The notes under the pieces are model-generated. The model saw only the letters and a list, made by a program, of their open reading frames with translations, was not told the DNA's origin and searched no databases. Positions 15,772 to 24,716 of a DNA stretch of 33,205 nt are shown piece after piece. Position 1 is the stretch's first letter; each line of letters opens with the position of its first letter. The DNA is taken from positions 1-33,205 of the forward strand of contig NZ_JABBJF010000043.1 in assembly GCF_014218705.1 (NCBI RefSeq). The letters are read 5' to 3'. The translations under genes were made by a program, and so were the position numbers. Source of the stretch: Kluyvera sichuanensis (GTDB lineage: Bacteria; Pseudomonadota; Gammaproteobacteria; Enterobacterales; Enterobacteriaceae).

Positions 15772-16956
15772 ATGAAAGACGTCGTTATCGTAGGTGCTGT
15801 CCGTACGCCCATAGGCTGTTTTCAGGGGGCGCTTGCCCGCCATTCCGCCGTGGAGTTGGGGAGCCTGGTGATTAATGCCCTGGTCGAACGTAGCGGAATT
15901 TCCGCCGCGACCATCGATGAGGTGATCATTGGTCAGGTATTAACGGCGGGAACCGGACAGAACCCGGCGCGACAGTCTGCGATTAAAGGCGGCCTGCCGA
16001 ATACCGTCTCGGCGATTACCATCAATGATGTGTGTGGTTCAGGTCTGAAAGCGCTGCATCTGGCCACGCAGGCGATTCAGTGCGGTGAAGCCGACGTGGT
16101 GATTGCCGGTGGGCAGGAGAACATGAGCCGCGCCCCACACGTGCTGACCGATAGCCGCACCGGCGCGCAGCTTGGCAACAGCCAACTGATTGACAGCCTG
16201 GTGCACGACGGCCTGTGGGATGCCTTCAACGATTACCATATGGGCGTGACGGCGGAGAACCTGGCGCGCGAGTATGGTATCAGCCGCGAGCAGCAGGATG
16301 CGTGGGCGCTTAGCTCACAGCACAAGGCCCGTCGGGCCATCGACTCTGGACGTTTTCGCGATGAAATTGTCCCGGTCGTCAATCTACAGGCTGGCGGTTC
16401 ACACATTGTCGATACCGATGAACAGCCGCAAACCGATGCCAGCGCCGAAGCGTTAGCGCGTCTGGTTCCCTCTTTTGATCAGTCGGGTTCCGTGACCGCG
16501 GGCAACGCGTCGTCCATTAATGACGGCGCGGCGGCGGTGCTGATGATGAGTGAAAGCAAAGCGCTGGAGCTGGGGCTACCGATCCTTGCCAGGATCCGCG
16601 CTTTCGCCAGCGTTGGCGTCGACCCTGCGTTAATGGGCATCGCGCCGGTCTATGCGACTCGCCGCTGCCTTGAGCGAGCTGGCTGGCAACTGAGCGATGT
16701 CGATCTGATTGAAGCCAACGAAGCGTTTGCCGCGCAGGCGATCTCGGTAGGCAGAATGCTGGAATGGAACGAGCAGAAGGTCAACGTCAACGGCGGGGCG
16801 ATTGCATTAGGGCATCCTATCGGGGCTTCGGGCTGCCGTATCCTGGTGTCACTGGTTCACGAAATGGTGAAACGCGATGCCCGTAAAGGACTGGCCACGC
16901 TGTGCATCGGCGGCGGTCAGGGGGTGGCGCTTGCCGTCGAACGCGATACTCAGTAA
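15772..16956 (+). CDS. yqeF: Acetyl-CoA acetyltransferase (thiolase) YqeF
   Basis: A 394-aa thiolase that condenses two acetyl-CoA to acetoacetyl-CoA or runs in reverse; orthologue of E. coli YqeF, a paralogue of AtoB. The catalytic set is complete: nucleophilic Cys88 in N-D-V-C-G-S-G, N-E-A-F-A-A, His348 in G-H-P-I-G-A-S-G, and Cys378 in C-I-G-G-G-Q-G. GAGGT precedes the ATG. No other fatty-acid or ketone gene lies nearby, so its physiological role stays open. In E. coli it lies next to kduI; here kdgM and ogl come between. Confidence 0.94.
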   Translation: MKDVVIVGAVRTPIGCFQGALARHSAVELGSLVINALVERSGISAATIDEVIIGQVLTAGTGQNPARQSAIKGGLPNTVSAITINDVCGSGLKALHLATQAIQCGEADVVIAGGQENMSRAPHVLTDSRTGAQLGNSQLIDSLVHDGLWDAFNDYHMGVTAENLAREYGISREQQDAWALSSQHKARRAIDSGRFRDEIVPVVNLQAGGSHIVDTDEQPQTDASAEALARLVPSFDQSGSVTAGNASSINDGAAAVLMMSESKALELGLPILARIRAFASVGVDPALMGIAPVYATRRCLERAGWQLSDVDLIEANEAFAAQAISVGRMLEWNEQKVNVNGGAIALGHPIGASGCRILVSLVHEMVKRDARKGLATLCIGGGQGVALAVERDTQ

Positions 16957-16993
16957 TAACGCTTTAGTTTCCCCTTAATTCCCCCCCTTCCAG

Positions 16994-17018
16994 AAAGACC
17001 TCAATTGAGGTCTTTTTT
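16994..17018 (+). terminator. Terminator of yqeF
   Basis: AAAGACCTC, AATT, GAGGTCTTT followed by TTT: a strong hairpin with a T-run 37 bp after the stop codon. Confidence 0.92.
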
Positions 17019-17346
17019 GTTTATATGCCTGAGTTTATGAGAATAGAAATGGGCTTCTGTCTAGTTCATTCCCTTATGCATTTATGTTTATTTGTATCAG
17101 TTGTAAATGGTGTGTATGAGATGACGCTTAGGCAGATTATTAGTAAAACATAAATTATTACTATTGCTAAGAATAACTATGGTTATTTGTTTTTGTGTAA
17201 GTTGCTGTTATTAATGGATTTTAATTTAATTAAAAATACAATTATATAAAAGTTTGTGATCTGAGTTTTATTTTTAAGGGGGATCTTCGATTTTTTGTTG
17301 AGCTTTATCACGTCCTTCGTGTGCCGGATTTTCTGAAACAAATAAT

Positions 17347-17362
17347 TACGATCTTGATCACT
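17347..17362 (+). promoter_or_regulatory. Candidate CRP site upstream of kdgM (second copy)
   Basis: TACGATCTTGATCACT matches 12 of 16 CRP consensus positions and differs by one base from the site before the first copy, at the same spacing to the gene. Confidence 0.6.
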
Positions 17363-17402
17363 AAAATGCAAAACCGGAAAAAATAAAATTCAATTTCATA
17401 AA

Positions 17403-17421
17403 AAAGAAACATAATTTTAAT
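17403..17421 (+). promoter_or_regulatory. KdgR box before kdgM (second copy)
   Basis: AAAGAAACATAATTTTAAT is a weaker version of the box at 2575-2593, two bases different, again directly before TTGAGGG. The left half GAAAC is intact and the right half is degraded. Confidence 0.5.
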
Positions 17422-17434
17422 TGAGGGATGGCAA

Positions 17435-18139
17435 ATGTTTAAGAAAACTCTGGCCCTGGCCGTATTATCTGGTATGTCTTTCGCTGCATCTGCGGTAACC
17501 GTTGACCTGCGTCATGAATATATTGACAGCGGCTCCAACGCAGACCGTGTTGCGGTATCCCATCGTTTTGATAACGGTCTTGGTTTTGGCGTGGAAGCAA
17601 AATGGAAAACGGGTGGTGATGCTGATAAACAGGATCGTCCGTTTAACGAAGTGGTGGGTAACGGTCACGAAGAGTCCATTAACTGGCGCTGGAAGGCGAC
17701 AGATAACTTTGCCCTGAACCCAGGCTTTAACATTGAGAGTAAGGACAGCTTCTCAATCTACAAACCTTATCTGCATGCGCAGTACAGCTTTGATAACGGT
17801 TTCTACGTCGCAGCTCGTTACCGTTATGAATACACCCGCGTACCGGCAAGTGGCGGCGTTGACGATAAAGTTAACAAAGTGGATACCTGGGTTGGTTGGG
17901 CGATGGGCGACTGGCGTGCAGAGCTGAACTACGTGTATGCACGCAGTACGGTAGCCGACGATCAGCATAAGAGCCTGTATCGTAACAACAACAAACCGTA
18001 CAGCACCGAATATAACGCTAAGCTGGCGTATAAATGGGATAAGAACTGGTCCCCGTACTTTGAAGTGGGTAACGTGGGCGTGAAATCTACCGATGAGCGT
18101 CAGACCCGTTTACGTGTAGGTGTTGCTTACTCCTTCTAA
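17435..18139 (+). CDS. kdgM: Oligogalacturonate-specific porin, KdgM family (second copy)
   Basis: A 234-aa outer-membrane barrel protein of the KdgM family for uptake of acidic pectin oligomers. The signal peptide covers residues 1-20 (ends A-S-A), the mature protein begins V-T-V-D-L-R-H-E-Y, and the C-terminus is V-A-Y-S-F. It shares long identical stretches with the copy at 2607, such as Y-S-F-D-N-G-F-Y-V-A-A-R-Y-R-Y, and the D-E-R-Q-T-R end. Indels are confined to predicted loops, so the pore may differ in preferred chain length. It is convergent with ogl, whose stop is 240 bp away. Dickeya also has two such porins (KdgM and KdgN). Confidence 0.92.
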   Translation: MFKKTLALAVLSGMSFAASAVTVDLRHEYIDSGSNADRVAVSHRFDNGLGFGVEAKWKTGGDADKQDRPFNEVVGNGHEESINWRWKATDNFALNPGFNIESKDSFSIYKPYLHAQYSFDNGFYVAARYRYEYTRVPASGGVDDKVNKVDTWVGWAMGDWRAELNYVYARSTVADDQHKSLYRNNNKPYSTEYNAKLAYKWDKNWSPYFEVGNVGVKSTDERQTRLRVGVAYSF

Positions 18140-18164
18140 ATAAATTCGGACCCTCATCCGTTTT

Positions 18165-18199
18165 CCCCCCGGAGCATTTAGCCGGGGGTTTTCGTTTTT
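18165..18199 (+). terminator. Terminator after kdgM (second copy)
   Basis: CCCCCGG (18166-18172) pairs with CCGGGGG (18182-18188), followed by TTTTCGTTTTT. It begins 26 bp after the stop codon. Confidence 0.88.
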
Positions 18200-18221
18200 G
18201 TGGCAGTGTGCGGTTTTCCCC

Positions 18222-18292
18222 TCACCCTAACCCTCTCCCCAAAGGGGCACGGAATATACCCTCTCCCTTTTTAAGGGAGAGGGTTAGGGTGA
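18222..18292. repeat. Long inverted repeat with alternative hairpins
   Basis: TCACCCTAACCCTCTCCC (18222-18239) is the exact reverse complement of 18275-18292. A second CCCTCTCCC (18259-18267) can pair with the same right arm (18275-18283) in a tight hairpin, so two folds exclude each other. The sequence type is a familiar intergenic repeat of enterobacterial genomes. It sits between convergent kdgM and ogl. Confidence 0.85.
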
Positions 18293-18380
18293 AGGTTCCT
18301 GCTCCAATCGAAAAAACAGCCAAAAAAAAGCCCTCCAGAGGAGGGCAAGGCCAGTTACAGAAACACAAAACTTAGATTTA

Positions 18381-19556
18381 TTACGCTTTTACTAACACAC
18401 GTTCGGCAGGCAGTTTGGCAATGTACAGCGCCGGCTTACCGTCTTTGTCAGAGCTGAACAGCACTGCGCTGTCGTCTGGGGTAAAGGACGGATGCGGGTG
18501 CGTTACCTGACGGCTGTTTTGTACCGTTGCCCATGACGTATCGTGACGAGCAATGCGGAAGTAAGCCTGTTTCGCCACGTCGAACGCATACAGGTAGGGA
18601 TCGTTATCGATGGTGTAGCCGCTGGTGTCTTTCACATCAACCGGCGTACCGGAACCGTCGCCAACCAGCATCGTGCCGTCGAAGTTGCTCATCAGGTGAG
18701 AACAGGCCGGCATCTGCATCAGCGCTTCGTTTACGTTGGTGTCCGGGTTAAAGCGGTAGATGGTGCGACCCTGCTGCCCTTTCAGGTAAGAGACGTACAC
18801 CAGCGCGGAGCCGTTTGGCACCCAGAATTCGTGCGTGCAGCTTTCGCCTTCCGCGTGTTCTTTGACTTTACGAACGTTACTGCCGTCTTCATTAACTAGC
18901 CACATACGCGCGTCGACCAGGTCGTGCGGGCCTTCGTGGCAGAAGGCTACGGTACTATCGTCAAACGGACGATAGATTGGGTGGCCGAGCCAGATTTTTT
19001 CTTCGTGGATCGTCGCGCTTTCACCGGTTTTCAGGTCAACGCGCAGCAGGCGGCAGTGTGGGCCTTTATGGAAGAAATCGTGGAACAGTTGCCAGTCGTT
19101 CAGCGGCGTCCAGTCGCTCTTAGCGATTTCGATGCCAACCAGCTTGGTGCAGTCGCTGTTTGATACCCAGGTGCCGTAGCCAACCCACTCATCCGGCACG
19201 CGGTACACTTCACGCTCGACCAGGGTTTTCAGGTTAACTTCCAGCAGGGTACGGTCGTTCTTCACATAGTAGAGTGATTTATCGTCCGGAGAGAGGAAGC
19301 CGCCAAAAGTGTTATCACCCGCGCCTTCGGTCAGCTGTACGGCTTCGGCGTTAGCGACATCCAGTAAATAGTAGTTCCAGTGGCCATCGAACTCGCCGGC
19401 AAATAACAGGTGGCTGCCATCATTAAAGAAACACTTCTGATAGAAGTAGTTACGATGACACGTTACTTCCGGTGGCGTTAAGCGGGTGACCTCCGCGCCG
19501 GTATCTGGGTCGCGGCTGACCTCATAGTTCAATTTAACCCGCATGCCTTTAGCCAT
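18381..19556 (-). CDS. ogl: Oligogalacturonate lyase (PL22), first copy
   Basis: A 391-aa cytosolic beta-propeller lyase that splits digalacturonate and unsaturated digalacturonate to 4-deoxy-5-keto uronate monomers. Residues known from the Yersinia enzyme are at the same numbers: Arg217, catalytic His242 (T-H-E-F), and Mn ligands His287 (C-S-H-L-M-S-N), Gln350, His353 and His355 (R-Q-V-T-H-P-H-P). The length is close to the usual 388. AAGGAG lies six bases before the ATG. It is divergent from kduI across 476 bp that holds KdgR-like boxes for both sides. A paralogue lies at 23520. Confidence 0.95.
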   Translation of the reverse strand: MAKGMRVKLNYEVSRDPDTGAEVTRLTPPEVTCHRNYFYQKCFFNDGSHLLFAGEFDGHWNYYLLDVANAEAVQLTEGAGDNTFGGFLSPDDKSLYYVKNDRTLLEVNLKTLVEREVYRVPDEWVGYGTWVSNSDCTKLVGIEIAKSDWTPLNDWQLFHDFFHKGPHCRLLRVDLKTGESATIHEEKIWLGHPIYRPFDDSTVAFCHEGPHDLVDARMWLVNEDGSNVRKVKEHAEGESCTHEFWVPNGSALVYVSYLKGQQGRTIYRFNPDTNVNEALMQMPACSHLMSNFDGTMLVGDGSGTPVDVKDTSGYTIDNDPYLYAFDVAKQAYFRIARHDTSWATVQNSRQVTHPHPSFTPDDSAVLFSSDKDGKPALYIAKLPAERVLVKA

Positions 19557-19648
19557 GTTGCTCTCCTTTCACTCACTCTAGCGGTCGCAGGGTGCTATCT
19601 CCCGTGCTGGCCGATTCTGATGTTATTTTAAAAATTGGGTATCAATTT

Positions 19649-19667
19649 ATCAAAACAGCGTTTCATT
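19649..19667 (-). promoter_or_regulatory. KdgR-like box upstream of ogl
   Basis: On the minus strand this reads AATGAAACGCTGTTTTGAT. The left half and centre match the KdgR consensus fully, and the right half has lost its end. It lies about 93 bp before the ogl start codon. Confidence 0.65.
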
Positions 19668-19904
19668 GTTTGTGATGTCAGACTCACTTTATACGAAAAA
19701 TCATCATTTCTGCTACTTTTTTGTGTAGCCAATCTGCCGCTTGTCAAGCTCGCCTTTGTTTTCACGACATCCTTTCTACTAAAGTGGTAATTTTTCAAAG
19801 AAACCTGTAACTAAATGAATAATAGTATTTTTTGTTTTTTTGCAACGCGACAAAAGTGCATATTCGTGATCGCTTTTGCATTTTTGATATTATTACGCAG
19901 AAAA

Positions 19905-19923
19905 AATGAAACGATGTTTTATT
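19905..19923 (+). promoter_or_regulatory. KdgR box upstream of kduI
   Basis: AATGAAACGATGTTTTATT differs from AATGAAACRYTGTTTCATT at two positions. It lies about 110 bp before the kduI start codon. Confidence 0.72.
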
Positions 19924-19926
19924 TGT

Positions 19927-19945
19927 AATTGAAAACCCATTTCAT
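19927..19945 (+). promoter_or_regulatory. Second, weaker KdgR-like box before kduI
   Basis: AATTGAAAACCCATTTCAT has the symmetric GAAA/TTTC core but a poor centre. It directly follows the better box, so the two could bind KdgR on one face of the helix. Confidence 0.4.
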
Positions 19946-20032
19946 CAGGGATAAGATACAAGCATTAAACAAAGCGGAACGCAGTTTCGTTTCTAAGATA
20001 GAAGACAAAACCACATTTTCCTGGAGGTTCAG

Positions 20033-20869
20033 GTGGAAGTAAGACAGAGCATTCATAGCGCTCATGCTAAGACGCTGGATACGCAGGGCCTTCGAGACGA
20101 GTTTTTAGTTGAACAGGTTTTCACTGCTGATGAATACACCATGGTGTATAGCCATATCGACCGCATTATCGTTGGCGGCATTATGCCAGTGGCGAAAACG
20201 GTCTCCGTCGGCGGTGAAGTCGGCAAGCAGCTTGGCGTAAGCTATTTCCTCGAGCGCCGCGAGCTGGGCGTCATCAATATTGGCGGCGCGGGCACGATTA
20301 CCGTTGACGGTAAATGCTACGAAATTGGCCATCGTGATGCCCTGTATGTCGGTAAAGGCGCGAAAGAAGTGGTGTTCGCCAGCATTGATGCGGCGAAACC
20401 GGCGAAGTTTTACTATAACTGCGCACCGGCCCACACCACTTACCCGACCAAAAAGGTCACACCTGCAGACGTTGCGCCGGTTACGCTTGGGGATGACCTC
20501 ACCAGCAACCGCCGTACCATCAATAAATACTTTGTTCCTGATGTGCTGGAAACCTGCCAGCTCAGCATGGGCCTGACCGAACTGGCGCCAGGTAACCTGT
20601 GGAACACCATGCCGTGCCATACCCACGAGCGCCGCATGGAAGTGTACTTCTACTTCAACATGGATGAAGACAGCTGCGTGTTCCACATGATGGGGCAGCC
20701 GCAGGAAACGCGTCACATTGTTATGCACAATGAACAGGCGGTGATTTCACCGAGCTGGTCAATCCATTCCGGCGTCGGTACGAAGGCTTACACCTTCATC
20801 TGGGGAATGGTGGGTGAGAACCAGGTCTTTGATGACATGGATCATGTAGCAGTTAGGGATCTGCGCTAG
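20033..20869 (+). CDS. kduI: 5-keto-4-deoxyuronate isomerase (5-dehydro-4-deoxy-D-glucuronate isomerase)
   Basis: A 278-aa cupin isomerase, same length as and near-identical to E. coli KduI. It converts 5-keto-4-deoxyuronate to 2,5-diketo-3-deoxygluconate. The zinc ligands are at the E. coli positions: His196 and His198 (C-H-T-H-E-R), Glu203, and His245 (S-I-H-S-G-V-G). The start codon is GTG at 20033, fixed by GGAGG five bases upstream and by the E. coli N-terminus. It leads kduD (68-bp gap), forming the expected kduID pair. Confidence 0.97.
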   Translation: MEVRQSIHSAHAKTLDTQGLRDEFLVEQVFTADEYTMVYSHIDRIIVGGIMPVAKTVSVGGEVGKQLGVSYFLERRELGVINIGGAGTITVDGKCYEIGHRDALYVGKGAKEVVFASIDAAKPAKFYYNCAPAHTTYPTKKVTPADVAPVTLGDDLTSNRRTINKYFVPDVLETCQLSMGLTELAPGNLWNTMPCHTHERRMEVYFYFNMDEDSCVFHMMGQPQETRHIVMHNEQAVISPSWSIHSGVGTKAYTFIWGMVGENQVFDDMDHVAVRDLR

Positions 20870-20937
20870 TCGCGGACAGCAAGCATTAGATTAATGATGC
20901 CTGTCCGGTACAGGCGCAAAACGACAAGGAATATAAA

Positions 20938-21699
20938 ATGATTTTGGATTCATTCTCTCTGCAGGGCAAAGTTGCCGTGGTTACTGGTTGCGATACCGGT
21001 CTGGGTCAAGGTATGGCGTTGGGTCTGGCGGAAGCGGGCTGCGACATCGTTGGTATCAACATCGTTGAGCCAACCGAAACCATCGAACGCGTTACCGCAC
21101 TGGGCCGTCGCTTCCTGAGCCTGACCGCTGACCTGCGTAAAATCGATGGCATTCCAGAACTGCTGGAGCGCGCGGTGGCTGAATTCGGCCATATCGATAT
21201 CCTGGTAAACAACGCGGGTCTGATTCGTCGTGAAGACGCGATCGACTTCAGCGAGAAAGACTGGGATGACGTCATGAACCTGAACATCAAGAGCGTGTTC
21301 TTCATGTCTCAGGCTGCGGCTAAGCACTTCATCGCGCAGGGTAACGGCGGCAAAATCATCAACATCGCCTCCATGCTCTCCTTCCAGGGCGGCATCCGCG
21401 TGCCGTCTTACACCGCGTCTAAAAGCGGCGTGATGGGCGTAACCCGTCTGATGGCGAACGAGTGGGCGAAACACGGTATCAACGTGAACGCGATTGCACC
21501 GGGCTACATGGCCACCAACAACACCCAGCAGCTGCGCGCTGACGAAGAGCGTAGCGCGGCGATCCTTGACCGTATTCCGGCGGGTCGTTGGGGTCTGCCA
21601 AGCGATCTGATGGGGCCAATCGTCTTCCTGGCTTCTCCTGCGTCTGACTACATCAACGGCTACACCGTAGCGGTTGATGGCGGCTGGCTGGCTCGCTAA
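20938..21699 (+). CDS. kduD: 2-dehydro-3-deoxy-D-gluconate 5-dehydrogenase
   Basis: A 253-aa SDR enzyme that reduces 2,5-diketo-3-deoxygluconate to 2-keto-3-deoxygluconate, the last pectin-specific step before KdgK and KdgA. Motifs are T-G-C-D-T-G-L-G (16-23), N-N-A-G (91-94), Ser145, Tyr158 and Lys162 (Y-T-A-S-K), and the terminal V-D-G-G-W-L-A-R. AAGGA lies before the ATG. It ends in a strong terminator that separates it from araE. Confidence 0.97.
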   Translation: MILDSFSLQGKVAVVTGCDTGLGQGMALGLAEAGCDIVGINIVEPTETIERVTALGRRFLSLTADLRKIDGIPELLERAVAEFGHIDILVNNAGLIRREDAIDFSEKDWDDVMNLNIKSVFFMSQAAAKHFIAQGNGGKIINIASMLSFQGGIRVPSYTASKSGVMGVTRLMANEWAKHGINVNAIAPGYMATNNTQQLRADEERSAAILDRIPAGRWGLPSDLMGPIVFLASPASDYINGYTVAVDGGWLAR

Positions 21700-21716
21700 G
21701 TTAGCGTCTGGATGTG

Positions 21717-21743
21717 AAAAAACCTGCTTCGGCAGGTTTTTTT
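21717..21743 (+). terminator. Terminator of kduID
   Basis: AAAAAACCTGC, UUCG-type tetraloop, GCAGGT and a long T-run: a textbook intrinsic terminator 17 bp after the kduD stop. Confidence 0.95.
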
Positions 21744-22059
21744 ATGCCTGTAGGATCCCAGGTGTCGCTTTGCCCGGCCGGGCTACGGATGGCACAGGCA
21801 ACGTCGGGGTCTTTAATCATCCATATCCACATATTCATATCGTCCATGCACCTTCACCTATCAAAAAATAGTAACGCATGTGTTGTAGGGTTTTTTGACG
21901 ATATGTAACGGGTTTCACTTCCATGCGAAAGTCGAATGTCCATCACAAAACCGACCTATGCAGCAATATCATCCATATTAATAACGTTTATGGCCTGACG
22001 GTCTGGTGCGCCTATCTCGTATTTTCATTCCATGTCTTACTTTGTCTGGCAGGAAAAAA
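21744..22059 (+). other. kduD-araE intergenic region
   Basis: No gene is supported here. A REP-like remnant (GCCCGGCCGGGCTACGG at about 21772-21788) is followed by A+T-rich DNA with two ATCCATAT segments. The second forms the AraC-like half-site listed separately. Confidence 0.5.
21961..21977 (+). promoter_or_regulatory. Candidate AraC half-site upstream of araE
   Basis: CAGCAATATCATCCATA fits the AraC half-site TAGC-N7-TCCATA at all but the first base. It lies about 83 bp before the araE start. An expected adjacent second half-site is not clear. Confidence 0.5.
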
Positions 22060-23478
22060 ATGACTTCAATCAGCAACGATTCAACGTTAATGCCGAACGC
22101 CCAGCGCGATACCCGGCGCATGAATATGTTTGTTTCCTTTGCCGCTGCGGTGGCGGGGCTGCTCTTTGGTCTTGATATCGGGGTGATTGCCGGGGCGCTG
22201 CCCTTTATCACCGATCACTTCGTGCTCTCTAACCGCCTGCAGGAGTGGGTGGTCAGCAGTATGATGCTGGGGGCCGCCATCGGTGCGCTCTTCAACGGTT
22301 GGCTGTCGTTCCGCCTGGGCCGTAAATACAGCCTGATGGTCGGCGCCGTGCTGTTCGTGGCCGGTTCACTGGGCTCCGGTTTTGCCGTTAACGTCGAAAT
22401 GCTGCTGGTCGCCAGGGTTATCCTCGGCGTTGCCGTGGGTATCGCCTCGTATACCGCGCCGCTGTATCTGTCCGAAATGGCGAGTGAAAACGTGCGTGGC
22501 AAAATGATCAGCATGTACCAGCTGATGGTGACGCTGGGTATCGTGATGGCGTTTCTCTCCGACACCGCATTTAGCTACAGCGGCAACTGGCGCGCGATGC
22601 TCGCCGTGCTGGCGCTGCCTGCTCTGGTGCTGATTGTGCTGGTGGTGTTCCTGCCGAACAGCCCGCGCTGGTTGGCGGAAAAAGGCCGTCATATTGAAGC
22701 GGAAGAGGTGCTGCGCATGCTGCGTGACACGTCTGAAAAAGCGCGCGACGAGCTGAATGAAATTCGTGAAAGCCTGAAGCTGAAGCAGGGCGGTTGGGCG
22801 CTGTTTAAGGTGAATCGCAACGTGCGCCGCGCGGTGTTCCTCGGCATGCTGCTGCAGGCGATGCAGCAGTTTACCGGCATGAACATCATCATGTACTACG
22901 CGCCGCGCATCTTCAAAATGGCGGGGTTCACTACGACCGAGCAGCAGATGATTGCCACCCTGGTGGTCGGTTTAACCTTTATGTTCGCCACCTTTATTGC
23001 GGTGTTTACCGTCGATAAAGCCGGACGTAAACCGGCGCTGAAAATTGGCTTTACGGTGATGGCTATCGGTACGCTGGTGCTGGGCTACTGCCTGATGCAG
23101 TTTGATAATGGCACCGCGAGCAGCGGGCTCTCCTGGCTCTCCGTCGGTATGACCATGATGTGCATTGCGGGCTATGCGATGAGCGCGGCACCGGTAGTGT
23201 GGATCCTCTGCTCTGAAATTCAGCCGCTGAAATGCCGCGACTTCGGTATCACCTGTTCTACCACCACCAACTGGGTGTCGAACATGATTATCGGCGCAAC
23301 CTTCCTGACGCTGCTGGATTCCATCGGCGCGGCGGGGACGTTCTGGCTCTATACCGTGCTGAACGTGGCCTTTATCGGCGTGACCTTCTGGCTGATTCCG
23401 GAAACCAAGGGGGTTACGCTGGAGCACATTGAACGTAAGCTGATGAAAGGCGAGAAATTGCGGGATATCGGCGTCTAA
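22060..23478 (+). CDS. araE: Arabinose:proton symporter
   Basis: A 472-aa, 12-helix sugar porter of the major facilitator superfamily, the same length as E. coli AraE and nearly identical after residue 15. Family motifs include [31 protein letters not shown] and the terminal P-E-T-K-G. It imports L-arabinose, a side-chain sugar of pectin. The start at 22060 has AGGA upstream; the frame opens earlier (22006) without similarity. Here it is flanked on both sides by oligogalacturonide genes, whereas in E. coli it lies directly between ygeA and kduD. Confidence 0.95.
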   Translation: MTSISNDSTLMPNAQRDTRRMNMFVSFAAAVAGLLFGLDIGVIAGALPFITDHFVLSNRLQEWVVSSMMLGAAIGALFNGWLSFRLGRKYSLMVGAVLFVAGSLGSGFAVNVEMLLVARVILGVAVGIASYTAPLYLSEMASENVRGKMISMYQLMVTLGIVMAFLSDTAFSYSGNWRAMLAVLALPALVLIVLVVFLPNSPRWLAEKGRHIEAEEVLRMLRDTSEKARDELNEIRESLKLKQGGWALFKVNRNVRRAVFLGMLLQAMQQFTGMNIIMYYAPRIFKMAGFTTTEQQMIATLVVGLTFMFATFIAVFTVDKAGRKPALKIGFTVMAIGTLVLGYCLMQFDNGTASSGLSWLSVGMTMMCIAGYAMSAAPVVWILCSEIQPLKCRDFGITCSTTTNWVSNMIIGATFLTLLDSIGAAGTFWLYTVLNVAFIGVTFWLIPETKGVTLEHIERKLMKGEKLRDIGV

Positions 23479-23485
23479 TCAGGAA

Positions 23486-23508
23486 CCCGGCGGCGCTGCG
23501 CCGCCGGG
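23486..23508. terminator. G+C-rich hairpin between convergent araE and ogl
   Basis: CCCGGCGGC pairs perfectly with GCCGCCGGG over a 5-nt loop, in the 41-bp gap between the two stop codons. There is no T-run, so it may be a REP-like element or a transcript-end stabiliser. Confidence 0.6.
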
Positions 23509-23519
23509 CAAGCTCCGTT

Positions 23520-24647
23520 CTACACCTTCGCTAAATACAATGCCGGCATTCCCTCAGCGTCCGAGGTATACAGCACCCACTCACCGTCCGGCGAAAACGA
23601 CGGATGCGGATGGGTGACCTGACGGTCGCCGTCCAGTACCTTCCAACTGCTGTTATGCTGGCAAATCGCCGTCTTCTCCCCGGTTTTCAAATTGAATACC
23701 CAGATAAACGGATCGTTCAGGCTGATGTCGCCGGTGTTATGCGGCGCACCGTCACCAACCACCAGGGAACCGTCATGGTTACTCATCAGGTGCGAGCAGG
23801 GCGGGATCGCCATCAGCTGGCGATTTTCCAGCGTCTGCGGGTCGGCGCTGTAGAGATAACGGTGCGGGCTGTTCTCCTGGTGCGCCACGTAGTAAAGCGC
23901 GGAGCCGTCCGGCACCCAGAATTCGTGGGTAAAACTTTCCCCTTTTTGATGCTGACGCACGCAGCGAACGTTGCTGCCGTCTTCATTGACCAGCCACATG
24001 CGCGCGTCGATGGCGTCACGCGGGCCTTCGTGACAAAACGCCACGGTCTTATCGTCAAACGGGCGGTAGATAGGGTGCCCGAGCCAGCGTTTTTCCTGCA
24101 GGATGGTCCGCTGTTCTCCGGTTTTCAGGTCGATGTTAATCAGACGGCATTCCGGGTTGGTAAAGTAGTAGGCGCGGAACTTCGACCAGTCGGTTAACGG
24201 CTGCCAGTCGCTTTTTTTAATTTCGATGCCGACGAGCTTCGTGCAGTCTGAGTTTGCGACCCACGTGCCGTAGGCAACCCACTCATCGTCCACTTCGTAG
24301 ACCACGTACTCTTCCAACGTCGAGAGATCCAGGCGTCTCAGCTGGCGCGTGTCTTTCACGTACCATAAGGATTGATCGTCGTCAGACAGGAAGCCGCCGA
24401 AGGTGTTATCCCCCGCGCCGTCGGTAAGCTGGGTCGCCTGCTGAGCGGCAATATCCAGTAAATAGTAGTTCCAGTGCCCCTCGAATGCGCCGCCAAAAAT
24501 CAGCTTGCCGCCGTCGCGGGTAAAGCATTTTTGGTAGAAGTAGTTTCGATGGCAAATAATGTGCGGTGGCGTCATCCGGATCACCTCGTGACCGGTTTCG
24601 CTGTCTTTCTGCGTACGGAAATTCAGCGGGATGATTTTGCCTTTCAT
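23520..24647 (-). CDS. ogl: Oligogalacturonate lyase (PL22), second copy
   Basis: A 375-aa paralogue of the lyase at 18381, with the same active-site set: Arg216, His241 (T-H-E-F), His286 (C-S-H-L-M-S-N), Gln343, His346 and His348. It is 16 residues shorter, mainly from a deletion around residues 302-310 and a short C-terminus ending L-A-K-V. It is the last gene of the togMNAB operon on the minus strand, with AAGGAG seven bases before its ATG, after a 69-bp gap that holds a hairpin. All catalytic residues are kept, so it is probably active; it may differ in substrate length preference. Confidence 0.94.
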   Translation of the reverse strand: MKGKIIPLNFRTQKDSETGHEVIRMTPPHIICHRNYFYQKCFTRDGGKLIFGGAFEGHWNYYLLDIAAQQATQLTDGAGDNTFGGFLSDDDQSLWYVKDTRQLRRLDLSTLEEYVVYEVDDEWVAYGTWVANSDCTKLVGIEIKKSDWQPLTDWSKFRAYYFTNPECRLINIDLKTGEQRTILQEKRWLGHPIYRPFDDKTVAFCHEGPRDAIDARMWLVNEDGSNVRCVRQHQKGESFTHEFWVPDGSALYYVAHQENSPHRYLYSADPQTLENRQLMAIPPCSHLMSNHDGSLVVGDGAPHNTGDISLNDPFIWVFNLKTGEKTAICQHNSSWKVLDGDRQVTHPHPSFSPDGEWVLYTSDAEGMPALYLAKV

Positions 24648-24663
24648 GTGCTTTCTCCTTGAA

Positions 24664-24700
24664 TAAAAAAATACCCCGCAACCGGAAGTTGCAGGGTATT
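24664..24700 (-). terminator. Hairpin with T-run between togB and ogl (possible attenuator)
   Basis: On the minus strand AATACCCTGCAAC folds with GTTGCGGGGTATT (one G-T pair) and is followed by seven T. It sits in the gap between the binding-protein gene and ogl, in the middle of a likely operon, so partial termination would give more TogB than Ogl. Confidence 0.75.
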
Positions 24701-24716
24701 GATAGCTAAATCGCGA

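Larger units (their letters stand above)
17021..17434 (+). other. A+T-rich promoter region of the second kdgM
   Basis: About 410 bp with no gene. A 62-aa minus-strand frame here is mostly Lys, Asn and Ile and looks like chance. The last ~130 bp carries the CRP and KdgR sites and resembles the leader of the first kdgM. The strong A+T content would suit H-NS silencing, which is only a guess. Confidence 0.55.
19557..20032. other. Divergent control region between ogl and kduI
   Basis: This holds no gene. It contains one KdgR-like box near ogl, two near kduI, and a CGTGATCGCTTTTGCA-like partial CRP site at about 19865-19880. The middle is A+T-rich. Confidence 0.6.

Noticed and set aside
17183..17371. 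62-aa minus-strand ORF before the second kdgM
   Set aside because: It is made almost only of Lys, Asn and Ile from A+T-rich DNA, overlaps the CRP site, and resembles no family.
20105..20728. 207-aa minus-strand ORF inside kduI
   Set aside because: It is antisense to kduI, which is nearly identical to E. coli KduI; the antisense frame has no supporting signal.
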